Shown here: in pieces, positions 33,324 through 44,844 of the stretch
Layout of the letters: each line of letters starts with the position of its first letter
Position numbering within the stretch: position 1 is the stretch's first letter
Assembly (NCBI GenBank): GCA_018671775.1
Contig: JABHGY010000126.1
Span: 1-46,316, forward strand
From: Fidelibacterota bacterium
GTDB taxonomy: Bacteria; Fidelibacterota; Marinisomatia; Marinisomatales; UBA1611
DNA: 46,316 bases
Direction of reading: 5' to 3'
Notes under the pieces: generated by a model
What the model saw: the letters and a program-made list of their open reading frames with translations, nothing else
Databases searched by the model: none
Told to the model about the DNA's origin: nothing
Made by a program: the position numbers and the translations under genes

Positions 33324-33584
33324 TTGAAACAAGAACTTGATCAAGAGTTTAGTCAGAATCATACACTAAAATCTTTATCTTATTTTCAAAAGATGGTTCA
33401 AAAATCAGGACCAGCAGCGGGTGCCTCTTATGCTTTAATTGGTGGCGTATTGTTATTCGGCGGATTGGGTTACTATCTTGATGGACGATACGATACTAAA
33501 CCAGGATTTTTATTAGCGGGTGTATTTTTAGGGATTATTTCTGGATTTTACCAACTCGCAAAAACAATTTGGGGAAATAAATGA
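33324..33584 (+). CDS. AtpZ/AtpI-family protein
   Basis: 86 residues from a TTG at 33324 behind AAAGG. Two membrane helices (GASYALIGGVLLFGGLGYYL and GFLLAGVFLGIISGFYQLAK) with the D-G-R-Y-D-T-K-P turn between them identify the AtpZ (gene 1) family that accompanies F-type ATP synthases. Role: probably assembly or Mg2+/ion supply for the c-ring, not settled. Overlaps the next gene by 4 bases. Confidence 0.85.
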   Translation: MKQELDQEFSQNHTLKSLSYFQKMVQKSGPAAGASYALIGGVLLFGGLGYYLDGRYDTKPGFLLAGVFLGIISGFYQLAKTIWGNK

Positions 33585-33934
33585 GACTCTATTTATATGC
33601 GTTAGTTGCATGCTTTGGAATTGTTGGAATTGTTTCAGGACTCAAGCCAGAATGGTTTAAAGAAGTGCTTTTTGGATTTCTGGGCCCAGCGAGTGTTGGT
33701 TTCTTCACTATTCGACTATTTTCTAAGTTTGATAAAATGTCTCACGACATTGTGCGAAAATGGATGATGATTAGTTTTGGGTTAAAAATGTTGATTTACC
33801 CAATTTATTTTATCATAATTATTAAAGTTTATTCTTTCTCTCCATACCCATTTGTATTTAGCTTTGCAGGCTTTTTTATAGGGCTTCACATCTTAGAAGC
33901 CATTGTCTTACAAACGAAATCAAAAATAAAATAG
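33581..33934 (+). CDS. Small ATP-synthase-associated membrane protein (AtpI position)
   Basis: 117 residues with four hydrophobic helices. It occupies the place where atpI usually lies between atpZ and atpB and has the size and topology of AtpI, but the residue conservation is too weak for me to be sure. Overlaps atpZ by 4 bases and ends 13 bases before atpB. Confidence 0.6.
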   Translation: MRLYLYALVACFGIVGIVSGLKPEWFKEVLFGFLGPASVGFFTIRLFSKFDKMSHDIVRKWMMISFGLKMLIYPIYFIIIIKVYSFSPYPFVFSFAGFFIGLHILEAIVLQTKSKIK

Positions 33935-33947
33935 AAAATAATTTAGA

Positions 33948-34856
33948 ATGAGTACTGCAGTTTCTGGGGGTGTCATGGAGCAGGTTGGCCCCAACATTAT
34001 TCACCACGTTACCAACTCGGATATCGCACACCCGATCCTTCATTTGCCAACAATTTTTGGCATTGATTTTTCTGTGACAAAACATGTTTTTATGTTATGG
34101 CTTGTCGCTCTTTTGGTTTCAGTGACCGTGATTATACCTGTGCGCCGATATGTAAATGGCAAGAAAATGATTCCCAGTGGATTAGCAAATTTAATCGAGA
34201 TGGTGATTGTTTTTATCAGAGATTCAATTGTAAGGCCTAATGTGGGGACTCGATGGGTAAATACTTGGTCGCCTTTAATTTTTACACTTTTCTTTTTTAT
34301 CTTATTTTCAAACGCCATCGGCATGATTCCAATTTTTGATGTTCTGGGTTTATTAGATCGTTTTGCTCTTAATACTCAAGCAGATTCAATGGTCAATCAT
34401 TTATTGCATGGCGGAACAACCGCAACGGGGAATTTCAACGTAACAGGCGCCCTAGCCGTGGTTACGTTTTTTACTATCATGATTGCAGGAACAAAAGCAC
34501 ACGGGTTTATTAAACATTGGAAAAATTTGGTGCCACATGGACTTGCCTGGCCTGTTTATATTATTCTAATTCCCATTGAACTAATGGGGCTCATCGTAAA
34601 GCCATTTGCCTTAACCATGCGTTTGGCAGCGAATATGACTGGAGGGCACATTGCCCTTTTAGCTCTTTTATCTCTCATGGCCATTTTTGGCGAAATGTTT
34701 CATAGTACTGCTGCTGGCGTTGGTGTCGCATTTGTCGCCGTTCCAATGGCTGTAGCAATTTCGGGTTTAGAAATCATTGTTATATTAGTACAAGCATATG
34801 TATTCACATTGCTTACAGCGGTATTTGTAGGTATGGCAATTAACGTTCATCATTAA
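33948..34856 (+). CDS. atpB: F-type ATP synthase subunit a
   Basis: 302 residues. The stator channel subunit. The essential Arg lies in PFALTMRLAANMTGGHI, with the GTKAHGFIKHW loop before it and EIIVILVQAYVFTLLTAVFVG in the last helices. An extended N-terminus of about 40 residues precedes the first helix, as in Bacteroidetes-type subunits. First core gene of the atpBEFHAGDC order. Confidence 0.96.
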   Translation: MSTAVSGGVMEQVGPNIIHHVTNSDIAHPILHLPTIFGIDFSVTKHVFMLWLVALLVSVTVIIPVRRYVNGKKMIPSGLANLIEMVIVFIRDSIVRPNVGTRWVNTWSPLIFTLFFFILFSNAIGMIPIFDVLGLLDRFALNTQADSMVNHLLHGGTTATGNFNVTGALAVVTFFTIMIAGTKAHGFIKHWKNLVPHGLAWPVYIILIPIELMGLIVKPFALTMRLAANMTGGHIALLALLSLMAIFGEMFHSTAAGVGVAFVAVPMAVAISGLEIIVILVQAYVFTLLTAVFVGMAINVHH

Positions 34857-34877
34857 ATAAAGAAAAAGGAAATCAAA

Positions 34878-35099
34878 ATGGAAATGCAAGCAACTATATT
34901 CCTCCCAATTGGTATGGGATTAATTGTTATTGGCGCTAGTCTAGGTATTGGGAAATTTGCATCTGCAGCAGCAGAGAGCATCGCCCGTCAACCTGAAGCT
35001 GCTGATAAAATTACAGCTGCTGTGAACTTGCCACTCTTCCTCTTGGAAGGTGTTGCGATTCTCGCAGAAGTGTTTACTTTCTTAATGTTAATTCTGTAA
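34878..35099 (+). CDS. atpE: F-type ATP synthase subunit c
   Basis: 73 residues, hairpin with the loop ARQPE. Helix 1 is IGASLGIGKFASAAAESI, helix 2 LPLFLLEGVAILAEVFTFLMLIL. The ion-carrying carboxylate is Glu57. A second Glu (Glu64) follows seven residues later in the same helix. The Gln of Na+-type c subunits (Q32 in Ilyobacter) is replaced by Ile and Glu57 is followed by Gly rather than Ser/Thr, which favours protons as coupling ion. Confidence 0.96.
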   Translation: MEMQATIFLPIGMGLIVIGASLGIGKFASAAAESIARQPEAADKITAAVNLPLFLLEGVAILAEVFTFLMLIL

Positions 35100-35119
35100 A
35101 ACAGAAACATTAATAAAGT

Positions 35120-35698
35120 ATGATGGAACAACATTCGGGAAATCACGGAGCGCAGGTGCTACATGAGACGACAGAAGCTCATGGAACATCTGATGCTCCG
35201 AACCCATTGGTTCGATTAGACCCAGGTCTATTTATATGGACTATTATCACCTTTCTCATTTTATTTGGTGTTTTGGCAAAGTTTGCCTGGAAACCCCTTT
35301 TAAAAGCGTTGGAAAATCGAGAAAACTTGATAAGATCCTCTTTAGTTGATGCAGAGAAAGCACAAAAAAAACTAGAGAAACTAAGCCAAGAGTCAGACGA
35401 ACAATTAGCAAAAACACGGGCAGAATCTCAATCTATATTGGCTGAGGGTAAAGTGGCTGCGGAAAAAGTAAAAGAAGATACCATCCGTCAGGCGCAAGAA
35501 AAAGCAAAAGGGATTATTGAATCAGCAGAAAAACAAATCCAAATCGAAAAAGAAAAAGCGATTACTGAAATTAAAAGTGAGGTTGCAAATCTTGCGATTC
35601 AGGTGGCAGAAAAACTGATTCAAAAAAACCTGAGCAAAGAAGACAATCAATCTTTAATTGATGAGTCTTTGCAAAAGATTAAAGGATATGAAGCCTAA
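35120..35698 (+). CDS. atpF: F-type ATP synthase subunit b
   Basis: 192 residues. A polar N-terminus of ~35 residues is followed by a membrane helix (LFIWTIITFLILFGVLAKFAW) and a long Lys/Glu/Ala/Gln-rich helix that forms the peripheral stalk. Overlaps atpH by 11 bases. Two ATG codons in tandem open the gene; either may be used. Confidence 0.95.
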   Translation: MMEQHSGNHGAQVLHETTEAHGTSDAPNPLVRLDPGLFIWTIITFLILFGVLAKFAWKPLLKALENRENLIRSSLVDAEKAQKKLEKLSQESDEQLAKTRAESQSILAEGKVAAEKVKEDTIRQAQEKAKGIIESAEKQIQIEKEKAITEIKSEVANLAIQVAEKLIQKNLSKEDNQSLIDESLQKIKGYEA

Positions 35699-36227
35699 AT
35701 TTACCGCAAAGCAGTATGCCAATATTTTGTGTGGAGCAGCAGAAAAGATAGATGCTTTAATTGCGCTGGATGAGTCCTTTTTTCTTGTAGAAAAGTTGAT
35801 TCAAAGCCATGCGCAATTTCGATCTTTTGTTTTATCGAAGCGAATTTCGGCGGATCAAAAAAAGCAATCTTTGCGTGCCATATTGGGGGACGATTGTCAT
35901 CCAATTATGATTGAATTTATAGGAATGGTTTCAGGCGTCCAGGCGGGGAAATTGATATTAAATACGGGGAAATTGGTTCACGCAAAGGTAAAAGAAACGC
36001 TAAATAAAATTTCTGTAACAGCACACGTGGCGGATGAGATGAATGACGTTGAAGCTGCTAAGCTTAAGACTTCGTTGGAGTCAATCTTAGGGAAAACAAC
36101 AGACTTAGATTTTGTAATTGATAAAAAATTGATGGGTGGAATTAAGTTAAGAATAGATAATATATTTTTGGATGCATCCATTCAAAATAAACTGAATGGC
36201 TTGCGCTCTAATTTAATGCAATCCTAA
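35688..36227 (+). CDS. atpH: F-type ATP synthase subunit delta
   Basis: 179 residues from the ATG at 35688 behind AAAGGAT. Upstream in-frame codons lie within atpF. The N-terminal helical bundle (AKQYANILCGAAEKIDAL) and C-terminal part (VTAHVADEMNDVE, DLDFVIDKKLMGGIKLRIDNIFLDASI) fit the OSCP/delta family; the MGGIKLRIDNIFLDAS motif is the family's most conserved segment. Confidence 0.95.
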   Translation: MKPKFTAKQYANILCGAAEKIDALIALDESFFLVEKLIQSHAQFRSFVLSKRISADQKKQSLRAILGDDCHPIMIEFIGMVSGVQAGKLILNTGKLVHAKVKETLNKISVTAHVADEMNDVEAAKLKTSLESILGKTTDLDFVIDKKLMGGIKLRIDNIFLDASIQNKLNGLRSNLMQS

Positions 36228-36242
36228 TGCTTAAGGAAGAAA

Positions 36243-37766
36243 ATGGAAATACAGACAGATAAAATAACACAATTAATTAAAGAACAAATCGAAAAGTATG
36301 AGGGTGCCATCGATATCACAGAAGTAGGTGAAGTGATAGAAATTGGCGACGGCGTTGCACGCGTAAGCGGTTTAGAAAATGTAATGAGTTCAGAACTGGT
36401 TGAGCTACCCAACGGTGTATTTGGTATGGCTTTAAACTTAGAAGCTGATAATGTTGGCCTCGTGCTCTTTGGCGAAACACGTCTCGTAAAGGAAGGCGAT
36501 CTTGCAAAACGAACAGGTAAGGTTGTTGAAGTCCCTGTGGGCGAAGCGATGCTTGGACGTGTTGTGAATCCTTTGGGTCAACCCATTGATGGAAAAGGAC
36601 CTATTGACACACCTCACTCTCTTCCTATTGAACGTAAAGCTTTGGGCGTAATGGCTCGCCAACCGGTAACCGAGCCTTTACAATCAGGCATTAAGGCTAT
36701 TGATAGTATGATCCCTGTGGGTCGCGGTCAACGTGAATTGATTATTGGCGATAGACAAACAGGTAAAACTGCGGTCGCCATTGATACGATTATCAATCAA
36801 AAATATACCCATCAAACAGATAAACCCGTTTATTGTATTTATGTTGCGATTGGGCAAAAAGCCTCAACTGTGGCGACTTTGGTAGGCGAATTGGAAGCAA
36901 ACGGAGCGATGGAATACACAACCGTTGTCGCTGCAAATGCATCTGATCCTGCGCCGATTCAATATATTGCACCTTATGCTGGTGCGGCTATGGGAGAATA
37001 TTTTAGAGATGGTGGAAAGCATGCACTTATCGTGTATGATGATTTGTCAAAACAGGCAGTTGCCTACCGACAAATGTCCTTGGTTTTAAGAAGGCCTCCA
37101 GGACGTGAAGCTTTCCCAGGTGATGTATTCTATCTTCACAGTCGCTTATTGGAACGCGCGTCTAAACTTTCAGATGATTTAGGGGGAGGTTCTTTAACAG
37201 CACTCCCAATTATTGAAACACAAGAAGGAGATGTTTCTGCTTATATTCCGACCAATGTGATTTCTATTACAGATGGACAAATTTACTTAGAGACAAATTT
37301 ATTCAATTCAGGGATTCGTCCTGCGATTGATGTGGGATTGTCCGTTTCTCGTGTGGGTGGAAATGCCCAAATTAAAGCGATGAAATCTGTGGCAGGAACA
37401 CTTCGATTAGATTTAGCTCAATACCGTGAATTAGAAGCATTCGCAAAATTTGGATCGGACTTGGATAAATCTACTTTAGCCCAATTGACTCGCGGTGAGC
37501 GAATGGTAGAAATTTTGAAACAAAATCAATATGTTCCTATGAATGTGGAAAAACAAATTGCAATTATTTTTGCTGCTTCCAAAGGGTTTTTAGATGACAT
37601 AGAAATTGGAAAAGTAGCAGACTTTGAAAAAGGGCTCTCTGATTATCTTGAAGCCAATGTTTCTAAAGCACTTAGCGCCATTGTGAGTGAAGGTAGTATT
37701 AGCGAAGAAACGGAAGAGGCATTAAAAACAGCGATTGGTGATTTTAAAAAAGGATTTACTGCATAA
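36243..37766 (+). CDS. atpA: F-type ATP synthase subunit alpha
   Basis: 507 residues. Non-catalytic nucleotide-binding subunit of F1. Walker [39 protein letters not shown], and [22 protein letters not shown] are all present and the length is standard. Fifteen bases after atpH, three before atpG. Confidence 0.99.
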   Translation: MEIQTDKITQLIKEQIEKYEGAIDITEVGEVIEIGDGVARVSGLENVMSSELVELPNGVFGMALNLEADNVGLVLFGETRLVKEGDLAKRTGKVVEVPVGEAMLGRVVNPLGQPIDGKGPIDTPHSLPIERKALGVMARQPVTEPLQSGIKAIDSMIPVGRGQRELIIGDRQTGKTAVAIDTIINQKYTHQTDKPVYCIYVAIGQKASTVATLVGELEANGAMEYTTVVAANASDPAPIQYIAPYAGAAMGEYFRDGGKHALIVYDDLSKQAVAYRQMSLVLRRPPGREAFPGDVFYLHSRLLERASKLSDDLGGGSLTALPIIETQEGDVSAYIPTNVISITDGQIYLETNLFNSGIRPAIDVGLSVSRVGGNAQIKAMKSVAGTLRLDLAQYRELEAFAKFGSDLDKSTLAQLTRGERMVEILKQNQYVPMNVEKQIAIIFAASKGFLDDIEIGKVADFEKGLSDYLEANVSKALSAIVSEGSISEETEEALKTAIGDFKKGFTA

Positions 37767-37769
37767 GTC

Positions 37770-40043
<2,274 letters not shown>

Positions 40044-40044
<1 letters not shown>

Positions 40045-40442
40045 TGAACGTTTTTCAACTTGAAATTGTAACTCCCACAAGTCTCCTGGATCAAGGAAAA
40101 ATATCCTATTTACGTTGCCCCGGCTTGGATGGTTCTTTTGGTATTATGCACAATCATCGTGAAGGCATTATTGCTTTAGGTGTGGGTGAGATAAAAGTAG
40201 AAACGAATGGAAAAGTGAAGTGGCTTGCAACCAGTGGTGGATTTGTAGAAATATCACAAAATCGAGTCAAGATGCTTTTAGAAACGGTAGAAGCATCAAA
40301 AAATATTGATACAAAACGAGCTGAAGAAGCCTTGAAACGTGCTAAAAATAGACGAGTAGGTTCAAATAAAAATATTGACGAAGCAAGAAGAGATATAGCC
40401 TTATTGAGAGCTGTCAATCGATTAAAAATTTCAAAAAAATAA
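40044..40442 (+). CDS. atpC: F-type ATP synthase subunit epsilon
   Basis: 132 residues. N-terminal beta-sandwich (FQLEIVTPTSLLDQGKISYLRCPGLDGSFGIMHNH, ATSGGFVEISQNRVKMLLE) and a C-terminal helical hairpin (RAEEALKRAKNR and later helix) that can regulate the rotor. Last gene of the long parA-atpC run. Confidence 0.96.
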
Positions 40443-40466
40443 ATTACAATTCAAACTGAATCCATT

Positions 40467-40499
40467 AAAAACCGCTCGTAATTTCTGAGCGGTTTTTTT
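40467..40499 (+). terminator. Rho-independent terminator of the atp operon
   Basis: AAAAACCGCTC, 9-base loop, GAGCGGTTTTT and further T. The hairpin lies 24 bases after atpC and 21 before aspS. Confidence 0.9.
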
Positions 40500-40520
40500 A
40501 TATGAAAAAATAGGAACATT

Positions 40521-42278
40521 ATGTACAAAAGAACACATCACTGCGGTGAACTTCAAACATCAAATATTAGCGAAAAGATACAATTAAATGGGTGGGTAAA
40601 TACAGTCAGATTGCATGGACAAGTTGTGTTTGTGGATTTACGAGATCGGTTTGGCAAAACACAATTAGTATTTAATGCCGATTCTTTTTCCGGAGATTTT
40701 GATGCGGTTAAAAAATTATCAATGGAAGACGTTTTATCCATTAAAGGAAAAGTGCAGGCGCGGGATGAATCAGCAATAAACCCAGAAATGAAAACAGGCG
40801 AAATTGAAGTAAATATTTCGGAATATATTATGTTAAACGAGGCTGCCCCCCTTCCGTTTGTACTAAGCAATCGTGAAAATGCAGAAGAAAATCTGCGCTT
40901 AAAATATCGTTACCTTGAGCTCAGAATGGAGGAACTGCAAAAGAATATGCTAATTCGTCATGAAACATATCAGTTCGTAAGAAGCTATTTATCTGAGAAA
41001 AACTTTATTGAAATTGAAACGCCAATGCTTATGAAGTCCACGCCAGAGGGTGCGCGAGATTATTTGGTCCCAAGTCGAATTCATAAGGGCAAGTTTTATG
41101 CACTTCCCCAGTCTCCACAGCTTTATAAGCAAATTCTTATGATCTCGGGCTATGATCGATATTTTCAAATTGTAAAATGTTTTCGCGATGAAGATTTACG
41201 CGCAGATCGCCAGCCTGAATTCACACAAATTGATATGGAATTATCTTTTGTGGATGAAGAAGATATTTTTGAAAAGATGGAGGGCTTAACGAAACATGTC
41301 TTCAATAAAGTAATAAATATTGATTTGCCAGATTCTTTTCCAAGAATGACTTATGCCGATGCCATGGAAAACTATGGTTCTGATAAACCAGATCTCCGTT
41401 ATGAAATGAAACTTTTGGATGTGAAATCATTTACAGATGCTTCAGATTTTAACGCATTTAAATCAGCTGAAAAGGTGAAAGCTATACGGGTAAATGATGG
41501 CGCGAAATATTCTCGAAAGAATATAGATGAACTCACCGATTTTGTCAAAAAATATAAAGCCAAGGGTTTAGCCTGGATGAAAGGTGATGATGGAAAATTT
41601 GTCGGTGGGATTTCTAAATTCTTTTCTGAAGATATTCAAAAATCCATGTGGAAAAATTTGGGCATGAATGAGGGCGATATCCTTTTTATGATTGGGGATG
41701 AATCTAAAATTACTTTAAATGCGCTAGGACATTTACGGGTGAAAATAGCGAAGCGAGAATCTCTTGCAAATTCGGGTGATTTTAAGCCAGTTTGGATCAC
41801 AGAATTCCCCATGTTTGATTATGATGATGAAGCAAAAAGATTTGTCGCTATCCACCATCCATTTACAGCACCGAGAGAAATAGATTTAATACTATTGGAT
41901 ACTGAGCCAGGAAAAGCACTAAGTCGTGGTTACGATTTGACCATGAATGGTTACGAAATTGCCGGTGGTTCGATTCGAATTCATTCGCCAAAAATACAAG
42001 AAAAAGTTTTTTCTCTTTTGGGCTTAAGCAAGGAAGAAGCTATAGAAAAATTTGGCTTTTTAGTTGAAGCACTCAGTTATGGTGCCCCACCTCACGGGGG
42101 AATTGCTTTTGGTTTTGATCGTTTGGTTATGTTGCTAGCTGGGACTGAAAATATTCGTGACGTGATTGCTTTTCCAAAAACAACTTCTGCAACATCTCTC
42201 ATGGATGAAAGTCCTAGTAATGTGAATACGATTCAATTAGATGAGTTAGGTATTCAGATAAAAAGTATAAAAAACTAA
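40521..42278 (+). CDS. aspS: Aspartyl-tRNA synthetase
   Basis: 585 residues, the long bacterial type. OB-fold anticodon domain (LNGWVNTVRLHGQVVFVDLRDRFG), class II motif 2 FRDEDLRADRQPEFTQIDMEL, a GAD insertion domain (around residues 290-410) and motif 3 GIAFGFDRLVMLLAG. Charges tRNA-Asp; discriminating versus Asp/Asn-dual specificity cannot be decided from sequence alone here. Monocistronic, following the atp terminator. Confidence 0.98.
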   Translation: MYKRTHHCGELQTSNISEKIQLNGWVNTVRLHGQVVFVDLRDRFGKTQLVFNADSFSGDFDAVKKLSMEDVLSIKGKVQARDESAINPEMKTGEIEVNISEYIMLNEAAPLPFVLSNRENAEENLRLKYRYLELRMEELQKNMLIRHETYQFVRSYLSEKNFIEIETPMLMKSTPEGARDYLVPSRIHKGKFYALPQSPQLYKQILMISGYDRYFQIVKCFRDEDLRADRQPEFTQIDMELSFVDEEDIFEKMEGLTKHVFNKVINIDLPDSFPRMTYADAMENYGSDKPDLRYEMKLLDVKSFTDASDFNAFKSAEKVKAIRVNDGAKYSRKNIDELTDFVKKYKAKGLAWMKGDDGKFVGGISKFFSEDIQKSMWKNLGMNEGDILFMIGDESKITLNALGHLRVKIAKRESLANSGDFKPVWITEFPMFDYDDEAKRFVAIHHPFTAPREIDLILLDTEPGKALSRGYDLTMNGYEIAGGSIRIHSPKIQEKVFSLLGLSKEEAIEKFGFLVEALSYGAPPHGGIAFGFDRLVMLLAGTENIRDVIAFPKTTSATSLMDESPSNVNTIQLDELGIQIKSIKN

Positions 42279-42473
42279 AAACGGGTCTAATCGATTTTTG
42301 TTATTTTGCCTTTACTATTAAAGCGTCATTTAAATAATAGATAATAATAATTATACCTGTGATTTATTAAAATGGATATTGTATTAAATACTTTAGTTTT
42401 GTAATTCCAAAATAGTTTTTTTCGTACACATGAATAATAAGATTAATCTAAAGTATTATGTAGTTTTGTATTC

Positions 42474-44015
42474 ATGATAAAAAATATTCAACTCCAACTC
42501 CTACCAGAAGTCGCCGCTAAATCTGATTTATTATTAAAAGTGGTATCAAAAGAATGCGGTACAGAGATATCTGATATAAAACAAATCGTTATTTTAAAAC
42601 GTTCAATTGATGCAAGGCAAAAGGTAACAAAAATCAATTTAAGCGTTGCTGTTTATATCAATGAAGTATTTAAAGAAAAGCAAGAAAATAGTCCTGATTA
42701 TAAAGATGTAAGCAATCAGGATTCTGTTATTATTGTTGGGGCTGGTCCTGCGGGACTTTTTGCTGCATTGAACTTAATTGAAAAGGGGTTAAAACCCATT
42801 ATTCTTGAAAGAGGGAAAGATGTTAGAAGCAGACGGATTGATATTGCGAAATTAACTAAAGAACATATTGTTAATGAAGATTCGAACTATTGTTTTGGTG
42901 AAGGAGGCGCTGGAACCTTTTCTGATGGGAAATTATATACAAGAAGTAAAAAGAGAGGCGATGTAAATAAAATATTAGATATTTTAGTTCAGCATGGCGC
43001 TTCACCTAACATTCGGATTGAAGCACATCCTCATATTGGGACCAACAAATTACCTAAAATTATTCAAGCTATAAGAGAGACCATTATTGAGTTTGGTGGT
43101 CAAGTGTTGTTTAACAGTCGTGTCATAGATATCCTGATAAAAAATAATGCTATTTATGGTGTAGAGTTACAAGATGGCACAATCATTGATGCCAATAAAG
43201 TAATATTAGCCACAGGCCATTCTGCTAGAGATGTTTTTGAATTATTGTATAAAAAAGAAATTGAGATAGAAGCCAAAGCATTTGCTCTTGGCGTAAGGGT
43301 TGAGCATCGTCAAGAACTGATTGACCAAATACAATATAACTGTAAAACGAGAGGGGAATATTTACCTCCTTCAGCTTATTCCATTGTTAAACAGATAAAT
43401 GGCAGAGGTGTTTATTCATTTTGTATGTGCCCGGGTGGAATTATAGCACCTTGTGCAACACAACCAGGTGAAGTTGTAACAAATGGTTGGTCTCCTTCGA
43501 ATAGAGATTATGAAACGTCTAATTCTGGGATTGTAGTTGAACTCACTCTTGAAGATTTTGCTCAATTTTCAAAATATGGACCTTTAGCAGGAATGTATTT
43601 TCAAAAGAAGATCGAGCAAACTGCATGGGAAATAGGTGGTGAAACTCAAAAAGTTCCAGCGCAAAGATTAGTCGATTTTACTCAAAATAAATTATCATCT
43701 GATATTCCTAAAACGTCCTATTTCCCGGGAACAACTTCTGCAAAATTAAAAGATGTTTTACCTTCATTTATCTATCAAAATTTACAAGAAGGGTTTAAGC
43801 AGTTTGGGAAACAAATGAAAGGCTATTTAACCAACGATGCAGTCGTCCATGCTCCAGAAAGTAGAACATCATCGCCTGTTCGAATTCCAAGAGATAGAGT
43901 TACTTTGGAACATCCACAAATAAAGGGATTATTCCCCTGTGGAGAAGGTGCAGGATATGCCGGTGGAATTATTTCAGCAGCGATTGATGGTATTAAATGT
44001 GCTGAGAAATGTTAA
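42474..44015 (+). CDS. FAD-dependent dehydrogenase, COG2509 family
   Basis: 513 residues. N-terminal region of ~75 residues, then a FAD-binding IIVGAGPAGLFAALNLIEKGLKPIILERG motif, the family-specific NYCFGEGGAGTFSDGKLYTRSKKRG segment, IEAHPHIGTNKLPKI, LATGHSARDVFELL, and a C-terminal FPCGEGAGYAGGIISAAIDGIKCAE flavin-binding end. The COG2509 flavoproteins are common but of unknown substrate. The 195-base gap in front (42279-42473) is AT-rich with one 10-bp inverted repeat and no other gene. Confidence 0.92.
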   Translation: MIKNIQLQLLPEVAAKSDLLLKVVSKECGTEISDIKQIVILKRSIDARQKVTKINLSVAVYINEVFKEKQENSPDYKDVSNQDSVIIVGAGPAGLFAALNLIEKGLKPIILERGKDVRSRRIDIAKLTKEHIVNEDSNYCFGEGGAGTFSDGKLYTRSKKRGDVNKILDILVQHGASPNIRIEAHPHIGTNKLPKIIQAIRETIIEFGGQVLFNSRVIDILIKNNAIYGVELQDGTIIDANKVILATGHSARDVFELLYKKEIEIEAKAFALGVRVEHRQELIDQIQYNCKTRGEYLPPSAYSIVKQINGRGVYSFCMCPGGIIAPCATQPGEVVTNGWSPSNRDYETSNSGIVVELTLEDFAQFSKYGPLAGMYFQKKIEQTAWEIGGETQKVPAQRLVDFTQNKLSSDIPKTSYFPGTTSAKLKDVLPSFIYQNLQEGFKQFGKQMKGYLTNDAVVHAPESRTSSPVRIPRDRVTLEHPQIKGLFPCGEGAGYAGGIISAAIDGIKCAEKC

Positions 44016-44043
44016 TATTTTTATTTTGTAGAGTGTGAATATC

Positions 44044-44553
44044 CTACTGAACCTGAATATCTCCATAACCATTTGCCGTATGGAATGAAGAATCAATCCC
44101 CCAATAGAATTCCCAATCATAAAAACATCGATACATACCGGAAGGGACTTTTTCCCCATCATCATTTTTTAAATCCCAGGAATATAACCAGTATCCTGGT
44201 GATAAGGTGTCGTTATTAATAATTTTAATTATATCACCCAATTCATCTTTAATGAATATATTGATATGGTTTTGGTTTGGCCAAGTTAATTGGATAAAAG
44301 TGGTATCGGAAACAGGGTTTGGAAATGCAGGCCCAATTTCGATTTCAGTTGGAATAGGATGAGTGTATTCAATAAGTGGTGTAATTTCATATTTCCAGTC
44401 ATTTGTGTCTTTACTCAAAATGATAAATAAGCCTGATGAGTCAATAACCGTTTCCGTAATTCCATTATAGACATACCCATTATCTTGATAACCACAATTT
44501 GCCATCAATAAAAGAATAAATGAAAAGGTAAATGTGTTGAGTGTCGATTTCAT
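44044..44553 (-). CDS. Lipoprotein with FlgD-like/T9SS-type beta-sandwich domain
   Basis: 169 residues. The signal peptide ends LLMANC (Cys20), so a lipoprotein is likely, although Asn at -1 is unusual. Residues ~74-145 form an FN3/FlgD-like sandwich beginning GPAFPNPVSDTTFIQL and containing WLYSWDLKNDDGEKVPSGMYRC, similar to type A sorting domains, but the protein continues about 25 residues past the usual end. The role is unknown: a surface protein or an anchor for others. A 40-residue ORF lies 20 bases upstream on the same strand. Confidence 0.7.
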   Translation of the reverse strand: MKSTLNTFTFSFILLLMANCGYQDNGYVYNGITETVIDSSGLFIILSKDTNDWKYEITPLIEYTHPIPTEIEIGPAFPNPVSDTTFIQLTWPNQNHINIFIKDELGDIIKIINNDTLSPGYWLYSWDLKNDDGEKVPSGMYRCFYDWEFYWGIDSSFHTANGYGDIQVQ

Positions 44554-44573
44554 ATTTTTTTAAGAATCAAATA

Positions 44574-44696
44574 TTATAAATAATCTTTTTTAAATCCCAC
44601 ACTAATTTCATAATCATCGAGGTTTGGCTTAACATTTGATATTCGCATGGCAAAAGATGTAAATAATACTACACCTGCTAATAAACTATCGAGCAT
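44574..44696 (-). CDS. 40-residue small protein, possible membrane peptide
   Basis: ATG at 44696 behind AAGGAA (rRNA-binding, about 8 bases away). The peptide MLDSLLAGVVLFTSFAMRIS is followed by a polar tail NVKPNLDDYEISVGFKKDYL, i.e. one hydrophobic helix and a charged end. It stops 20 bases before the lipoprotein start on the same strand. No homologue recognised; the ribosome-binding site is the main support. Confidence 0.45.
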   Translation of the reverse strand: MLDSLLAGVVLFTSFAMRISNVKPNLDDYEISVGFKKDYL

Positions 44697-44844
44697 TCTA
44701 TATATTCCTTAAAATTCTAACACGGTAAACTATAATTGATAATATAATATTCTAGGTAAAATTTTAATCTCATATTATCTGAAATTGAATACTCATTGAA
44801 TGAAAATTTATCTCATTGACGAAATGCTATATGTAAATTCCAGA

